DNA of 64,000 bases from NCBI GenBank assembly GCA_014607495.2, contig CP053154.1:8928001-8992000 (forward strand), in the 5' to 3' direction. The notes beneath the pieces were generated by a model. That model ran no database searches. It was not told where the DNA came from and saw nothing but the letters and a program-made list of their open reading frames with translations. The DNA is from Carposina sasakii (lineage: Eukaryota > Arthropoda > Insecta > Lepidoptera > Carposinidae). Shown in pieces: positions 49,701 through 59,394 of the stretch; the stretch's first letter is position 1; each line of letters begins with the position of its first letter. A program made the translations under genes and the position numbers.

Positions 49701-52700
49701 ACGTCAAACTTATAACACCCCGTCGTTTTTGCGTCGGGGGTTAAAAATTAGAAGGTAAAACTATTAGTAATTTAGGTAGACACCAAAGACAACAATTTTA
49801 CTTCATGTACACTTATAAAATAAATAATAATGACATCGTTATACTGCCATATAATTTAAAAATATAAAAAACGAAAATCTAAGTTAATCTTGCTTTCTTG
49901 AAATAAACAGAAAGCGCCTTCATATTTGCTAATTCTCGTTTTTACCTAAACCTAGTTTGACGCATGTTCTGCTCATAACAATATTATGTAACCAATTTGA
50001 TACTTGATTGAACATTTAACAGTCACCATTATTATTCAATAATTTCATCACATCCCAAATTGAAATGTTTCCCACAATATATCGTTTTTAGTGTAGTGAG
50101 ATTATATTTCCTATATTTTATAGTTGTTGGGGCTCCCTCGTCAGCAGGTGGTCCGCCGTCAACTCTTTTTGATAACCCGAACCGCGTTCTAGTGAAATCA
50201 ATCATATTATACTTCGGCTCCGTGATCTTTGTATTATACTCGAACACACTACATCTCCCGTCTCGTCATGCCACGTCATAAAACGAACAAAGACCGCCAA
50301 TGACACGAAAATGCAACCGCAAAATGTGTGTAACTGTATTTTTAAATATGGAATTTATTTAAATACTCTCGCATTTACGACAAATATGTGAGCATTTAGG
50401 CGAAACAAGCGGCCTGGGATCGCGTGCAATTTTCGCATACAACAACAGAGGCATGGGCGCGCTCGACCAATTATTTTAAACACATTTCAACAAATGACGA
50501 TAATGTCAGCCAGCCGCGGAGATAAGAACAAAAAATATTAAAATAAATGCGTTCAGTGAACAATTGTTCGACTCTTTGTTGGTAAGAACATGTACTGCGG
50601 GAGCAATTTCCATTCTAAATTACTAGACTACCACGCGATGTTTTTCTGCAATTAAGATGACTTCGTTCGCACCCTTTCGAAGATAATAAACTGTAAATAT
50701 ATCTCAGTTTATTATTCACATTTAAATAACAACATCGTTCTATAGTACGTTTTAATTGAATCTTTATATACGATACCTTATAGTGTTAATATTATTGCGT
50801 TGAAATATAATTTTACTGTGAATGGTAGATGCCCTTAAAATAAACTTATAAAGTAGATATTAAATATCCTGCTCTTGGTTGTAACAGTGCCTCCTGCGGA
50901 TTTAAATTACTATGAACGGATTTTAACAACTCAGTTTAGCACAGTGTTCCCATCAAGTGTTATCGTCAGCTAATCCGGTCGCTGGTGATATCGTAAACCA
51001 GGTTCAGCGCAAACCAGTTTGATGACGATTGCATGCTTACAAGAAAATACTGGGGACAGTTCATTACAAATTAGAGCCTTGAATGGCTGTTGATTGCTAG
51101 GCGATTCTCCGTTTTAATTCTGATAGACAAGGGCTATTATGGTTGATATAGTTTGAACAGCCTGTGTAGCTTTTAGCCTGATGTTTCGAGTCACGCATAA
51201 GCATGAGAGGTGTCGCCGCGCGAGACAATTATCGCAATTGGCTCGTTTGCCTCTACTACCTCAAGGTAAGGACGCCCCTTGTACTTACCTACGGTAATAT
51301 TTACCTGTCAATAATAGTTTAAGAACAGGAACTAGAGTAGGATATATTTTCTAAGAATTCAACATTTATGTGACTTAAAACCGGCATGATGATAGTCCGA
51401 AAGCTTTATCATCAACAGTCATAAGATGCTAGAGAAATAAGTGAACCAACTAAAAATTTAGTATGTTTACATCTTTCTATAGCAGAAGCAGTGTACCCAA
51501 AACATAACTTTCGACACCTCACCACATTAGACGAAAACAAAAAAATCGTTAACCGCACAGCCATTGTTCCACGCATAGACCAAACTTAACCAAACCCACG
51601 TCTAGGGTTACCACATATCCGCTACTGGTAATCCAGTAGCTACCATTTACGAAACTATTAGAACATAATTCGTTGCACTTGAGAGGTTTTACTGACCCCC
51701 AAAAACAGTATTTGACACTAAATAACTAAAGTTCATTAGCTAAATCCCGTAATTGGATATTTTTGGTAAGCGTAGGTAACTTGACATCCTTATTAGAAGA
51801 CATAGAGAATGATACCTTGTTGTTAGGGAATAAGATTCTTATGCTATCCGATAAATACATTACCTAATAGGTAATGTCGGTGACCCTGGATTAGTGAGCA
51901 TGCTTAATTTACTTAACTTTTTCTACTAGCTGCCTGAAAATACTGCTGATCTATTATACATATAGTGTTATGCATTATATTAACTACAAAATGTCTTCAT
52001 TACAAAGCTAAATATGAAAAGAATCAAGCTCTTCCTCAATTGAATTTCAAATAGTTGGGGAAGCCTATGTTTGGGGGCTGGAGGCCAGGTAGTGGACTTA
52101 AATGGCTGAAATTATAACCAAACATCTTAATAAACATTAGCTGAATGAAAGTATAGGTCTTATTAAGCACATCTACACAAAATTCCACACCCGATTTATT
52201 GAAAGATTCACATAAAAATAAAATATTCACGATTTTGGTCAACACTAACTTACTTTTAAAAATCTATAAATTAACTACTTTTTATGTTATTGTTTGTACA
52301 TGAAAATCAAAATATTGAGTACCTACCTAGTAGTGAACGCCCGGGACTGCATTCACGCGGACTGTAGTAATAACAAAATGTCGAAAATTTTCGGGATAAA
52401 AAGTAACCCCAGTCCTTTTTTTAGGCTCTAAGGCTCTCTGTATACTTATGTATTTCATACCAATCAGTAGTTTTGGCGTGAAAGCCGGATAGACAGACAG
52501 GCCAAGTTATATTTACCTTTATAATATTAGTAAGGATTTACATCGATATTGAGAGTAAAAAGCCTCAGGTATCCAATACTCATTACTCACAATACAATAA
52601 TTACAATAATTCGAGCACGACCCGAATAAGGACTTGCTACGTGACTCGTGCACCTGTATTACACTAAATGATCTTATTTTTAACGAAAAATCTTTATGTA

Positions 52701-55700
52701 CATGTAATGTCTAGACTGAAGCACTTATCTGCTTTCTCTATGAAACATTTAGCAGATATAACAGCGTGCTTTAACGTGTGTGTAACCGGAGATTACCTAC
52801 TCGGTGACGCAGCGGTATATTCAGGATGCAAAGTCAAACAGCGTACTCGCTATGTATGGAACTATTTATTTATCACTTCTACAGTTGAGGTGTCTACACT
52901 TCAAGTGTCTACAACGGATCAATACCAAACTAACTACATAGTTAGATGCCGTAACTACATAGTTAGGTCCGTTTCATAGAATAACACCTATGCCTGATTT
53001 CGGAATTAACATTTTTTGTATGCAGTCACACAGATAATATAGTCATACACATAGTAACTAGCGCCATCATCCAAAGAAACTATTCGGTGAAACGCACCCT
53101 AGTAGATTGTACGAACTTTGTATGCATTTATTTTGTAAATTTGTCTGTATTTATTGTAATGTTTTGTGTACAATAAACAATAAAGAATAAGAATAAGAAC
53201 TTTACAGGCGGCGAAGTCAAATGAAGTCAAAAGATTATTAATAATTTCTGATATCATTATTAGCAAACCATATACAAGCTACAATTACGATCCAGTAAAC
53301 GGCTCCTGGGGATTACGATCCCAAACTACATGCATATAGACCAAGAATAGCTAATAATAATAAACTTCTACGGATATTTATCGTCTCAATAATGTAAATC
53401 AACTCAAAGTTGAAGCACAACACGCCCACAAACCAGTAATTATATTTAGTTATTTCAGTTTTAATTTAAGTATTAAAATATTATCTTGAATTACTAAATA
53501 GAGAGATATCTCTATCCAATCATTAATTAGGTAATCTGACTATAAAAATATACATTAATTTAATTGATTATCATCTTATCAATGATGTTTTACATCTGGG
53601 CATGGTTACGCTAATCGTTTCTAAGATCTCCTTCAAGATCGTGAAGTTCTTGCAGTATGAGTATTTTGGGAACACAGCTATGAGCAATATACGTATGCAG
53701 ATATATAGAGACGAGTATGTTTACTTTGTTGAAAAGTAACACTCAGGCTATTTGCAGTAGGCACGGAGGCCATTTGCAGTAGTTTTCAGCATAACGCACG
53801 ATCTTCCACGCCAACATCGACTGCGCCTCGTGACCGCTCGCGGGCGGCTCGCTCAAAACCCGTGTGCAAAGGTTATATGATTATTCTAAGCCGTACATAC
53901 CTATAATATGATTAATCATTGTATGTAAAGGTCATTCATTTATATTATTTTGCAATATTATAAATTTTATAATGTTGCAAAATGTGACGCTAAATAGAAT
54001 AACAAACGTTGTTATTGAACTTTAAATCTCCATTGAAAAATACTCTGCGCGACTTTAGTTTTTTATACTCAGTGATAATATGGTCGATTCCGGCGTCACA
54101 CTTAAACCTAAACGTAAAATTAGTCCTACCTATCCTTTTCTTTCTCAGCCATTTATGCTAACAACGGAGAGAGATAGACCTGACTAAGATTAAGTACCTA
54201 TAGGTTCAAGTGTGACTGCCGGAATCGACCCTAATATTAATTAAAATGCACGATATACACCAGTAGCTGCTCTTATGTTTTTGAAAGATAAATAAAACCC
54301 TACATGTAACTTGTTTTGACTGTATAGTTTATATTTTAAGAAAATGAATTGAGTTTACCAGACACTTGTTTTTGTTTAAAAATATAACGGTGCAGTCATA
54401 TTTAGCGAACTTTAGGTAGCCCGCGCAAGTAATAATACACGTGTAATGGTAGAGTGCGTTTCACCAAATAGTTCAATTGAATGATGGCGCTAGTTAATAT
54501 GCTTATGACTATATTATCGGTAACGGATTATAATTATGGAGAAGTGTTTTTATCTTAGTCAAGATATTATACAGGGTGTAACAAAAAGGGTATGTTAAGC
54601 GAGAAGCTACGTAAATAGCCCACTGTAAAGAACCTATCCACAAAATTTGAGACTCGAAATCACATGTTTATTTTTCAAGATTGTATGAAAATTCCTGAGA
54701 TATAAAAAATTCTCCATACAATCTTGAAAAATAAACATGTGATTTCGAGTCTCAAATTTTGTGGATAGGTTCTTTACAGTGGGCTATTTACGTAGCTTCT
54801 CGCTTAACATACCCTTTTTGTTACACCCTGTTAATTATAAAATTATTAATAAAGAAATGGAAAAAATTCTTCACCCGGGTGGGAATCGAACCCTGGTAAG
54901 AGCACTGGCACGGAATGCAGAGGTCGTGGGTTTCTTTATTAATAATTTTATAATATGTTATCGGTGTTACTGCATATAAAAAATGTTAGTTCTGAAATCA
55001 GGCATAGGAGTTACTCTATGAAACGGACTCAAATTGATCGTGTGGTGTCGGCAGAGTAGAATAGCACCCTATGTCTGCCCGTGAGTATTGTAAGAAGCAA
55101 TTAAAAATTTCCGGGAGGTGGGCAGCAGCAATCATCCGCAGGCCTATTTTCTAACTTGCGATTGGTTGGCATTCGGTCACTAAATGTCGAAAGATGAATA
55201 CGCGACTTTTTCAAAAAATCCTATATGGTAATCTATCGGTATGGGGCAATGACTTTTTAATCTAGTAGAATTATACCAAATGTCATATTTGACATCGACT
55301 ATTTAGTGATTGTGACTGGTTACAAAAAACAAAATCAGTCTGCCGAATACCGTCCGAATATCATACTGCGTTTACCAACCCGCCTGTCCAGCGTAGTGAC
55401 TATGGGCAAAAACCCCCCTATAGCAGTAGCCTGGTGGCGTGAGGTATACGTCCAGCAGTGGACTGCAATAGGCTTATGTCTAATGGTAATTAATAAAAAC
55501 AACAGGACTGGCACTGTTGGTAAATACCATGTTCCGCTTTGCCGAACGTCCTGGTTTCAAATTTAATTATAGAGGTAAACATTGATGTGGGAATTATAAG
55601 TTTATTTTCGAGTGAATTGAATACAATATGTGAAAGAGTAGGTATATGTTTATATCTAGATGAGAAGTAGTAACAGCTGATAGGCATACCTAAATGGGAG

Positions 55701-55933
55701 AAAAATACATAACGCGCCGAGCTAAAGTTATTGGGAGCAGGAAGATATCCGAGTTATATTTTTTTTAGTTCTAAATAGTTAAGGATGCCTACCTTCTGAT
55801 ATGAGCCGTTCCCGAATCTCCCAGGCGAAGATAGTTGGGTTTTCTCTCTTGTACTGTTCTATTTTGGAGACCACTGCAGGAGTGGCCACTTTGGGCTTGC
55901 TGCCTCCGATCAGACCTGGCGGCCGAAGGGTAC
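38884..55933 (-). CDS. eyg: eyegone/twin of eyegone-type Pax transcription factor, 3' four exons (5' partial)
   Basis: Exons 55933-55793, 40295-40020, 39809-39625 and 39438-38884 join in phase 1, 1 and 0, giving 384 complete codons plus TGA. All introns are GT-AG. Order: linker [13 protein letters not shown] subdomain ([20 protein letters not shown] through [16 protein letters not shown]); Ala- then Gly/Pro-rich linker; acidic [13 protein letters not shown]; homeodomain [11 protein letters not shown] to [15 protein letters not shown]-tail with KAL repeats, an RSRSRSSS patch and a DSDEE acidic patch. Homeodomain residue 50 is Ser, as in Pax proteins. Eyg/Toe proteins are nuclear repressors that act in fly eye, antenna and notum growth and bind through RED and homeodomain. 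I cannot tell eyg from its paralogue toe. The N-terminal exons are not in the window. Confidence 0.93.
39439..39624 (-). other. Short eyg intron inside the homeodomain
   Basis: A 186-bp GT-AG, phase-0 intron between homeodomain residues 46 and 47 (VQ and VW), a position shared by many paired-class homeobox genes. Confidence 0.9.
39625..39809 (-). CDS. eyg: eyg exon: acidic linker and homeodomain helices 1-2
   Basis: 185 bp. The acceptor GGTTATTTCAG and donor CAG/GTAACC are clear. The exon encodes [16 protein letters not shown] and the homeodomain from [20 protein letters not shown] to SEARVQ. The apparent ATG at 39822 is in the preceding intron and is not a start. Confidence 0.95.
40020..40295 (-). 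CDS. eyg: eyg exon: second half of RED and Ala/Gly/Pro linker
   Basis: 276 bp, phase 1 on both sides, acceptor TTGTCCACAG and donor ATTG/GTGAGT. It encodes [38 protein letters not shown], then a Pro/Gly-rich linker ending SSGRGLI. The [19 protein letters not shown] run after RED is typical of Eyg/Toe. Confidence 0.95.
40959..41015 (+). repeat. GGCTGTGTTCC / CTGCAGGATCAT repeat, copy 4
   Basis: CGGCTGTGTTCCTGAAAATG, GGGTAGCCAAAACTGCAAGA and TCATAAAGAACCAC match the other copies. Confidence 0.55.
44719..45018 (+). other. Unassigned open frame inside the eyg intron
   Basis: About 100 codons are open, with text such as [20 protein letters not shown] and [30 protein letters not shown]...ATGAAGTTAAGATA block recurs at about 45938-45981, so this is probably part of a dispersed, decayed repeat. 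No family was recognised. Confidence 0.2.
45404..45595 (-). other. Possible retroelement coding fragment
   Basis: The minus frame reads [26 protein letters not shown] and [12 protein letters not shown] followed by a Ser-x-HP motif recalls the reverse-transcriptase region of Penelope-like and some other retroelements, but the match is short and the rest is not recognisable. Confidence 0.2.
47966..48037 (+). mobile_element. tRNA-derived SINE head
   Basis: Box A (TAGCTCAGTGG) with a 4-bp D stem, and box B (GGTTCGATTCTC) in a 5-bp T stem, are present at tRNA-like spacing. The acceptor and anticodon stems do not pair well. The downstream GAAGAATTTTTTCCATTTAT tail matches the SINE remains at 54858-54930. 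This is a SINE promoter head, not a working tRNA gene. Confidence 0.7.
48889..49052 (-). mobile_element. Short Penelope-derived element with 12-bp target duplication
   Basis: AACACTACGTAA at 48877-48888 and 49053-49064 flanks exactly 164 bases. On the minus strand the element starts TTTATAAATGAAATTGTATT, contains GTTACAATTCGGAAGTTCAA and TTCACTATGG, then jumps to TTTCTCGTGGCGATTGTAGT and ends GGTGGGCGCACCCATAGTGA. These are the left 50-60 and right 110-120 bases of the 1026-bp element at 35470-36495, with all coding sequence removed. The junction shares TGG between both sides. Confidence 0.8.
49208..49440 (+). repeat. 154-bp-period tandem duplication
   Basis: GTTTACTAAAAGGTAGACCA at 49208 and GTTTACTAAAAGGCAGTCCA at 49362 start two copies that both continue GGGTTACGTCTCCTA, CTTCGAGCCCTA and GACNAGCTCAG. 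Confidence 0.7.
49661..49703 (+). repeat. (CA)n microsatellite
   Basis: A run of CA dinucleotides with a few interruptions, inside the right part of the element at 48792-49748. Confidence 0.9.
52327..52540 (-). mobile_element. Helitron-family fragment, minus strand
   Basis: CTAG at 52327 is followed by GTGAACGCCCGGGACTGC, ACGCGGACTGTAG and ACAAAATGTCGAAAATTTTC, the 3' blocks of the Helitron family in reverse. The far end, ACAGACAGGCCAAG with TTTATAATATTAGTAAGGAT, is the usual 5' portion of related lepidopteran elements. The middle is deleted. Confidence 0.55.
52967..53103 (+). repeat. GTCCGTTTCATAGAATAAC...GAAACGCACC repeat, complete copy
   Basis: Contains CACCTATGCCTGATTTCGGA, TAACATTTTTTGTATGCAGT, AGATAATATAGTCATACACA and ACTAGCGCCATCATCCAAAG. 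The same sequence, reversed and interrupted, lies at 54449-55030; part of it is at 8782-8833. Confidence 0.65.
54077..54238. mobile_element. 162-bp MITE with about 35-bp terminal inverted repeats
   Basis: AATATGGTCGATTCCGGCGT with CACACTTAAACCT on the left is mirrored by AGGTTCAAGTGTGACTGCCG with GAATCGACCCTAATATT on the right. There is no ORF. Confidence 0.65.
54571..54831. mobile_element. Perfect-arm hairpin element, 2 x 117 bp
   Basis: 54571-54687 and 54715-54831 are exact inverted copies over 117 bases, by my base-by-base comparison, around a 27-base loop. Ends are ACAGGGTGTAACAAAAAGGG and its complement. No ORF is meaningful in it, since any frame simply mirrors itself. It is probably a foldback MITE; perfect identity suggests recent insertion or arm-to-arm correction. 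No clear target duplication directly abuts it. Confidence 0.8.
54835..54953. mobile_element. Head-to-head inverted SINE fragment
   Basis: TTATAAAATTATTAATAAAG (54835, 23 bases to 54857) is exactly inverted at 54931-54953. Between them, CACCCGGGTGGGAATCGAAC is a tRNA T-arm on the minus strand, whereas AGAGCACTGGCACGGAATGC and AGAGGTCGTGGG are anticodon-arm to T-arm sequence on the plus strand. It resembles two partial SINE cDNAs joined in opposite directions. Confidence 0.65.
55038..55480 (+). mobile_element. RTE-like retroposon tail, copy 6, split by an insertion
   Basis: TCGTGTGGTGTCGGCAGAGT to TTCCGGGAGGTGGGCAGCAG (55038-55130) and CCAACCCGCCTGTCCAGCGT to GCAGTGGACTGCAATAGG (55375-55474) are the two halves of one copy. 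The intervening 230 bases contain GTCACTAAATGTCGA and TCGACTATTTAGTGA as an inverted pair, suggesting a small MITE inserted here. Confidence 0.6.
55793..55933 (-). CDS. eyg: eyg exon: linker and first half of RED subdomain
   Basis: 141 bp, phase 1 at both ends, acceptor AATTTTGACAG and donor GAAG/GTAGGC. It encodes [20 protein letters not shown] then [20 protein letters not shown] and ERLISE. Near identity with the Pax6 and Eyg RED region makes this exon certain. An upstream exon supplying the end of PAI (normally ...YETG) is expected to the right but was not found up to 64000. Confidence 0.95.
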
Positions 55934-56145
55934 CTGTCAAAATTGTAGTTTAAATAAACATCAAATGCGTTAACACCTTTTATCTACATGCAATAATGTG
56001 TTAGCTTTTGGTAGAGTTTCATGTGATATTAATATTCTCTTTGAATGGTGTAATACACTTATAATTAGCACATACATCAAATTTTGTGTTGTAAGTATAT
56101 TTATTGTTGCTCTTAATGTATGTACTGAAAGTGTGTCTAAATAAA

Positions 56146-56500
56146 TTATAATAAAAATGTAACGGATCGCTGTCTGTACATGGAAGATATATAAGAAAAA
56201 ATATTATAGAATACCTTTATCAACGCAATAGTACCCAAAACAATGATTTTTGGAATTTTTGTTTGTTTGTTGGTTTGTCTGTTTGTCGGTTTGTCTGTCT
56301 GTCTGTGCGTTTGTGCACGCTATATAATCTCAGAAACGGCTGAACCGATTTTGATGCAGTTTTCAGGAATATATTGTGACAGGTCCCACTTAACATTATA
56401 GGCTACTTTTTATCCCGGGAAAATGTTTTTATCCCGGATAATTTCGACATTTTGTTTTTTTTCTGTAGTCCACGCGGACGGAGTCGCGGGCGTCCACTAG
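56146..56500 (+). mobile_element. Non-autonomous Helitron, copy A
   Basis: Runs from ATAATAAAAATGTAACGGAT to CGCGGGCGTCCACTAG, followed by T. Includes AAACGGCTGAACCGATTTTG, GACAGGTCCCACTTAACAT and TTTATCCCGGATAATTTCGA. The 5' TC end is diverged. A GTTTGTCTGTTTGTCGG microsatellite expands the middle relative to copy B. Confidence 0.65.
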
Positions 56501-56557
56501 TAAATAAATAAATATAACTGCGTACCCTTATTATATTTTTAATTTCCAATCTATCTA

Positions 56558-56879
56558 TCTATACATATAATAAAAATGTAACGGATCGCTGTCTGTACAT
56601 AGAAGATATATGAGAAAAAATATTATAGAAGACCTTTATTAACGCAATAGTACCCAAAAAAAATTTTTTTTGTTAAATTTTTGTCTGTGCGTTTGTGCAC
56701 GCTAATCTCAGAAACGGCTGAACCGATTTTGATGCATTTTTCAGTAATATATTGAGACAGGTCCCACTTAACATATACCTAGGCTACTTTTTATCCCGGA
56801 AAAATGTTTTAATCCCGGATAATTTCGACATTTTGTTCTTTCTGTAGTCCACGCGGACGGAGTCGCTGGCGTCCACTAG
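56558..56879 (+). mobile_element. Non-autonomous Helitron, copy B
   Basis: A 322-bp copy begins TCTATACATATAATAAAAAT after an A and ends GTCCACTAG before a T, the A/TC...CTAG/T arrangement expected of Helitrons. GCGGACGGAGTCGC just upstream of the end can form the short 3' hairpin. It lies 57 bases after copy A in the same orientation. Confidence 0.7.
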
Positions 56880-57769
56880 TTTGTAATATTTGTTACTTGG
56901 ATGAATTAAATATTTGGTACAGACAATGAAGAGCACCTGCATCCGTAGTTAGAAAAAAAACTATTTTATTATTATACTTTAATACAATTATAAAATTAAA
57001 ACCTCAAATAAAAATACCATCAATAGCTCCATGTTACCGATTGAAGCAGTTTTATTGACTAACATACGTGAGTTCATTCAAGACACTTGTGCAGAACCAA
57101 TTGTCATTAATTACAAACTTATACCAACACTCATAATGTCATTTATTCCATAGCAGTAATGGTCAAAATGCTCTTTCAGAAATATCGTTTTAAACTTGCA
57201 CACGTCGTATTTAAAAGGACGGTGGACGCATACACGTGTGCACGAAAAAATTGATAATCGAGTATGACAGAGAAGAATATTAATGAATAATCCAAATTGG
57301 TATTAATTACAGAATCATTGACATGGACTTAAGTGAAGTTTGTAGTGCGAGATATGAATGTTTAATACATTTGAGGTCTCGCTTGTTTTGCCGACGGCAA
57401 CGGACCGGCTCTAAGGAATCGACTTAACAACGCTCTGTTGAAAAAACTCGCAATGATTTAATAAATACTTAATAATGTATAACCTTTTATTTGCAATTAG
57501 ATGTGGTAAGGTTTTTGCATAATATAGTTTGTTTCGATAATAGTTAAAATCGTTTCTTAAATTAAAAGACAGGTACAGGACAGTAGTACTTAGACAGGTA
57601 AAATATTGCAAATAACAAACGTCCTTTAGATAACCAGGTAGGTAATGTAATTACCGTCGTAAGAGCATAAAAATATAATAAGTTTGATAGTAAAAGAGAT
57701 CTTTTTACAAAAAATCAATTTATTCCCATGCCTAAATCCGTTAGATAATGGCCAAATATTCAGTAGGTA

Positions 57770-57855
57770 CAGAACAATTGCGGCATTCCAACGCCCGTCG
57801 GCGTGCGCGCTGCGGTTCGCGAGCGTTTTTGCTGCGTCCGTGTCCCCCATGCCGA
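57770..57855 (-). promoter_or_regulatory. CpG-rich patch with a short ATG-initiated minus frame
   Basis: About 85 bases unusually rich in CG (CGCCCGTCGGCGTGCGCGCT, GCGGTTCGCGAGCG). The minus strand opens ATGGGGGACACGGACGCAGC (57850) and reads MGDTDAAKTLANRSAHADGR. It sits 1.8 kb upstream of the eyg RED exon. It could be a regulatory island or an alternative first exon, but no donor in the phase needed by the next exon is obvious. Confidence 0.25.
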
Positions 57856-59000
57856 TAACTCACTGAATAATTCAACACATTATTGATTATATTCGCATTT
57901 TAGTCAACGCCATTCACGATAAATTCATACGGGTCTTTATGTCTTGATAAAAGTAAAGGTTACCGCCGAAAATGGTGATGTAGGCAAGAAAATAATTGCT
58001 CCAGTCTTACATGTTGCTGTGACTCATTGCCATAATAAGGTGTTTGAAAGATTCATCTGAATATTGTTTTGGTCGCTAATGGTTTTTGTCTGTTTTCTCG
58101 GTGAGAAACTAAGGGGTGGAATGTTGGTTGGTGATTTTATATAAAAATTGCATCAATAAATAATATCCTTATTTTAAACATTTAAGAGTAAACTGGCTTT
58201 GAAGCTTAGAGTTATTTTTTCTATAATACCTATTGTAATTAATTATATAATACGTTACTTTTAATTTTCTACTAGAGTTAATAAAGATTTTCTGAAAGAA
58301 AAATCATCCACAACTTAAAAAAAAACACGTTAAGTACTCTTAATTAGTCGTTATGTAGACACGTATAATTAGGAAGTTCTCAACCTAGATAGGTATATAA
58401 AAGAGTTATTTGTAATAAACTTAGGTGGGCATATCTAAACATATAATATAACCTTAAGCGTCGTATGTTAAAGAAGTGGCGTGTTAGAAAACTGTTAGAA
58501 CCGAACGCCTATTCGTGTAATTATTTCGGCATAGATTTAGTACATTGCGATTATATTCATAAGTTTATTATTATGCTAATGAAAAGAGAGAAAAATTACT
58601 CATTTTGTAGTTAACTGTTGAAATAAGGGCAATTATTTTTTGCGTTATTTCGTAGCAAAACATACACAATTAGGAAAAAATTAATTTGAATTTCAATTTG
58701 AGTAACCTACAATAACCTACATATGACTATAGGTAAGTAAGTACTTATGAGTGTGGATAAAACTATAAGTCATAAAACGACTTTATTCTAAAGATAAAAG
58801 AAAAAAAATTAGTATAATAACACATTAGCTTACAACTTGTATTAGGCAGACCACGGAAACGACCAAAATATTTTTATTTCCCGATAAACCAATAATGATT
58901 TCTCCTTAACAGTAAACATGTGTTCATGTATTTTTTTTTTTTGCGATAAATGCTAACAATGACAATATGCTATTTCAGACTAGATTTTCTCCTGTTTGAT

Positions 59001-59225
59001 ACCGCGGCTACACTAGGGGACAAATTGCACAACATGATCCACAATATGGCGCTCATCAACAACGTAAAAGAGTCTCTATTAGATACAAGCTCTGCGCTCG
59101 CTCTCAAGCAACGTGTCCCGCGTCACGTAAAATTTGGCGGGACACTGGACGTTGCATTAACACGAAGTAAATTGCGTGTTGCGCGTCATGTTATGAGGCA
59201 TATCATCCCTAGTGTATCCGAGGCT
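59001..59225. mobile_element. MITE-like element with GCGGCTACACTAGGG ends
   Basis: ACCGCGGCTACACTAGGGGA at 59001-59020 is mirrored by TCCCTAGTGTATCCGAGGC at 59207-59225, an imperfect inverted pair. The 225-bp interior contains an open frame (58950-59237), which I regard as incidental. No convincing target duplication was found. Confidence 0.5.
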
Positions 59226-59394
59226 TTATTTTGTTGAGCCACCCAAACATACACTGGTAACATACTCTCGCATTACATAACTTGTAGTGATGGTACATAA
59301 CTTTACAGTCATTACGAGTATAAATTCAAAATTTTGTAAAAATTACTCAACGCTAGGTTTTTCCAACTATATAAGGTGTAAAGAGAGAACAATA

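Larger units (their letters stand above)
48792..49748. mobile_element. DNA element with TTAAAAA-CCCCGAC terminal inverted repeats
   Basis: The left end TAAAAAACCCCGACCCAAAA and right end TTTTTGCGTCGGGGGTTAAA are inverted partners about 957 bases apart. Similar GTCGGGGGTTAAAAA ends are familiar in lepidopteran genomes. No transposase is present. Inside are the inserted Penelope derivative (48889-49052), a 154-bp tandem duplication and a CA microsatellite. Confidence 0.5.
54449..55030 (-). repeat. Second copy of the 52967 repeat, interrupted by a 433-bp insertion
   Basis: The reverse complement of 54969-55030 followed by that of 54449-54513 reconstitutes the 52967-53103 unit. TTATCGGTAAC at 54514-54524 and TTATCGGTGTT at 54958-54968 look like the duplicated target on either side of an insertion at 54525-54957. 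Confidence 0.65.
40296..55792 (-). other. 15.5-kb eyg intron
   Basis: This intron splits RED between LISEG and VCTN. It has no recognised coding exon. It contains the mobile elements listed separately, and several GC-richer patches (44470-44680, 47030-47450, 50130-50280) plus homeodomain-type TAATTA sites, for example GCTAATTAATCGGCG at 47079-47093. These are plausible enhancers, which a large intron of a developmental regulator often holds; the sequence alone cannot show activity. Confidence 0.6.

Noticed and set aside
49661..49703. CRISPR-like or regulatory tandem array
   Set aside because: It is a simple CA microsatellite.
58950..59237. A small gene of 95 codons
   Set aside because: The frame coincides with a MITE-like element bounded by inverted ends and has no family resemblance.
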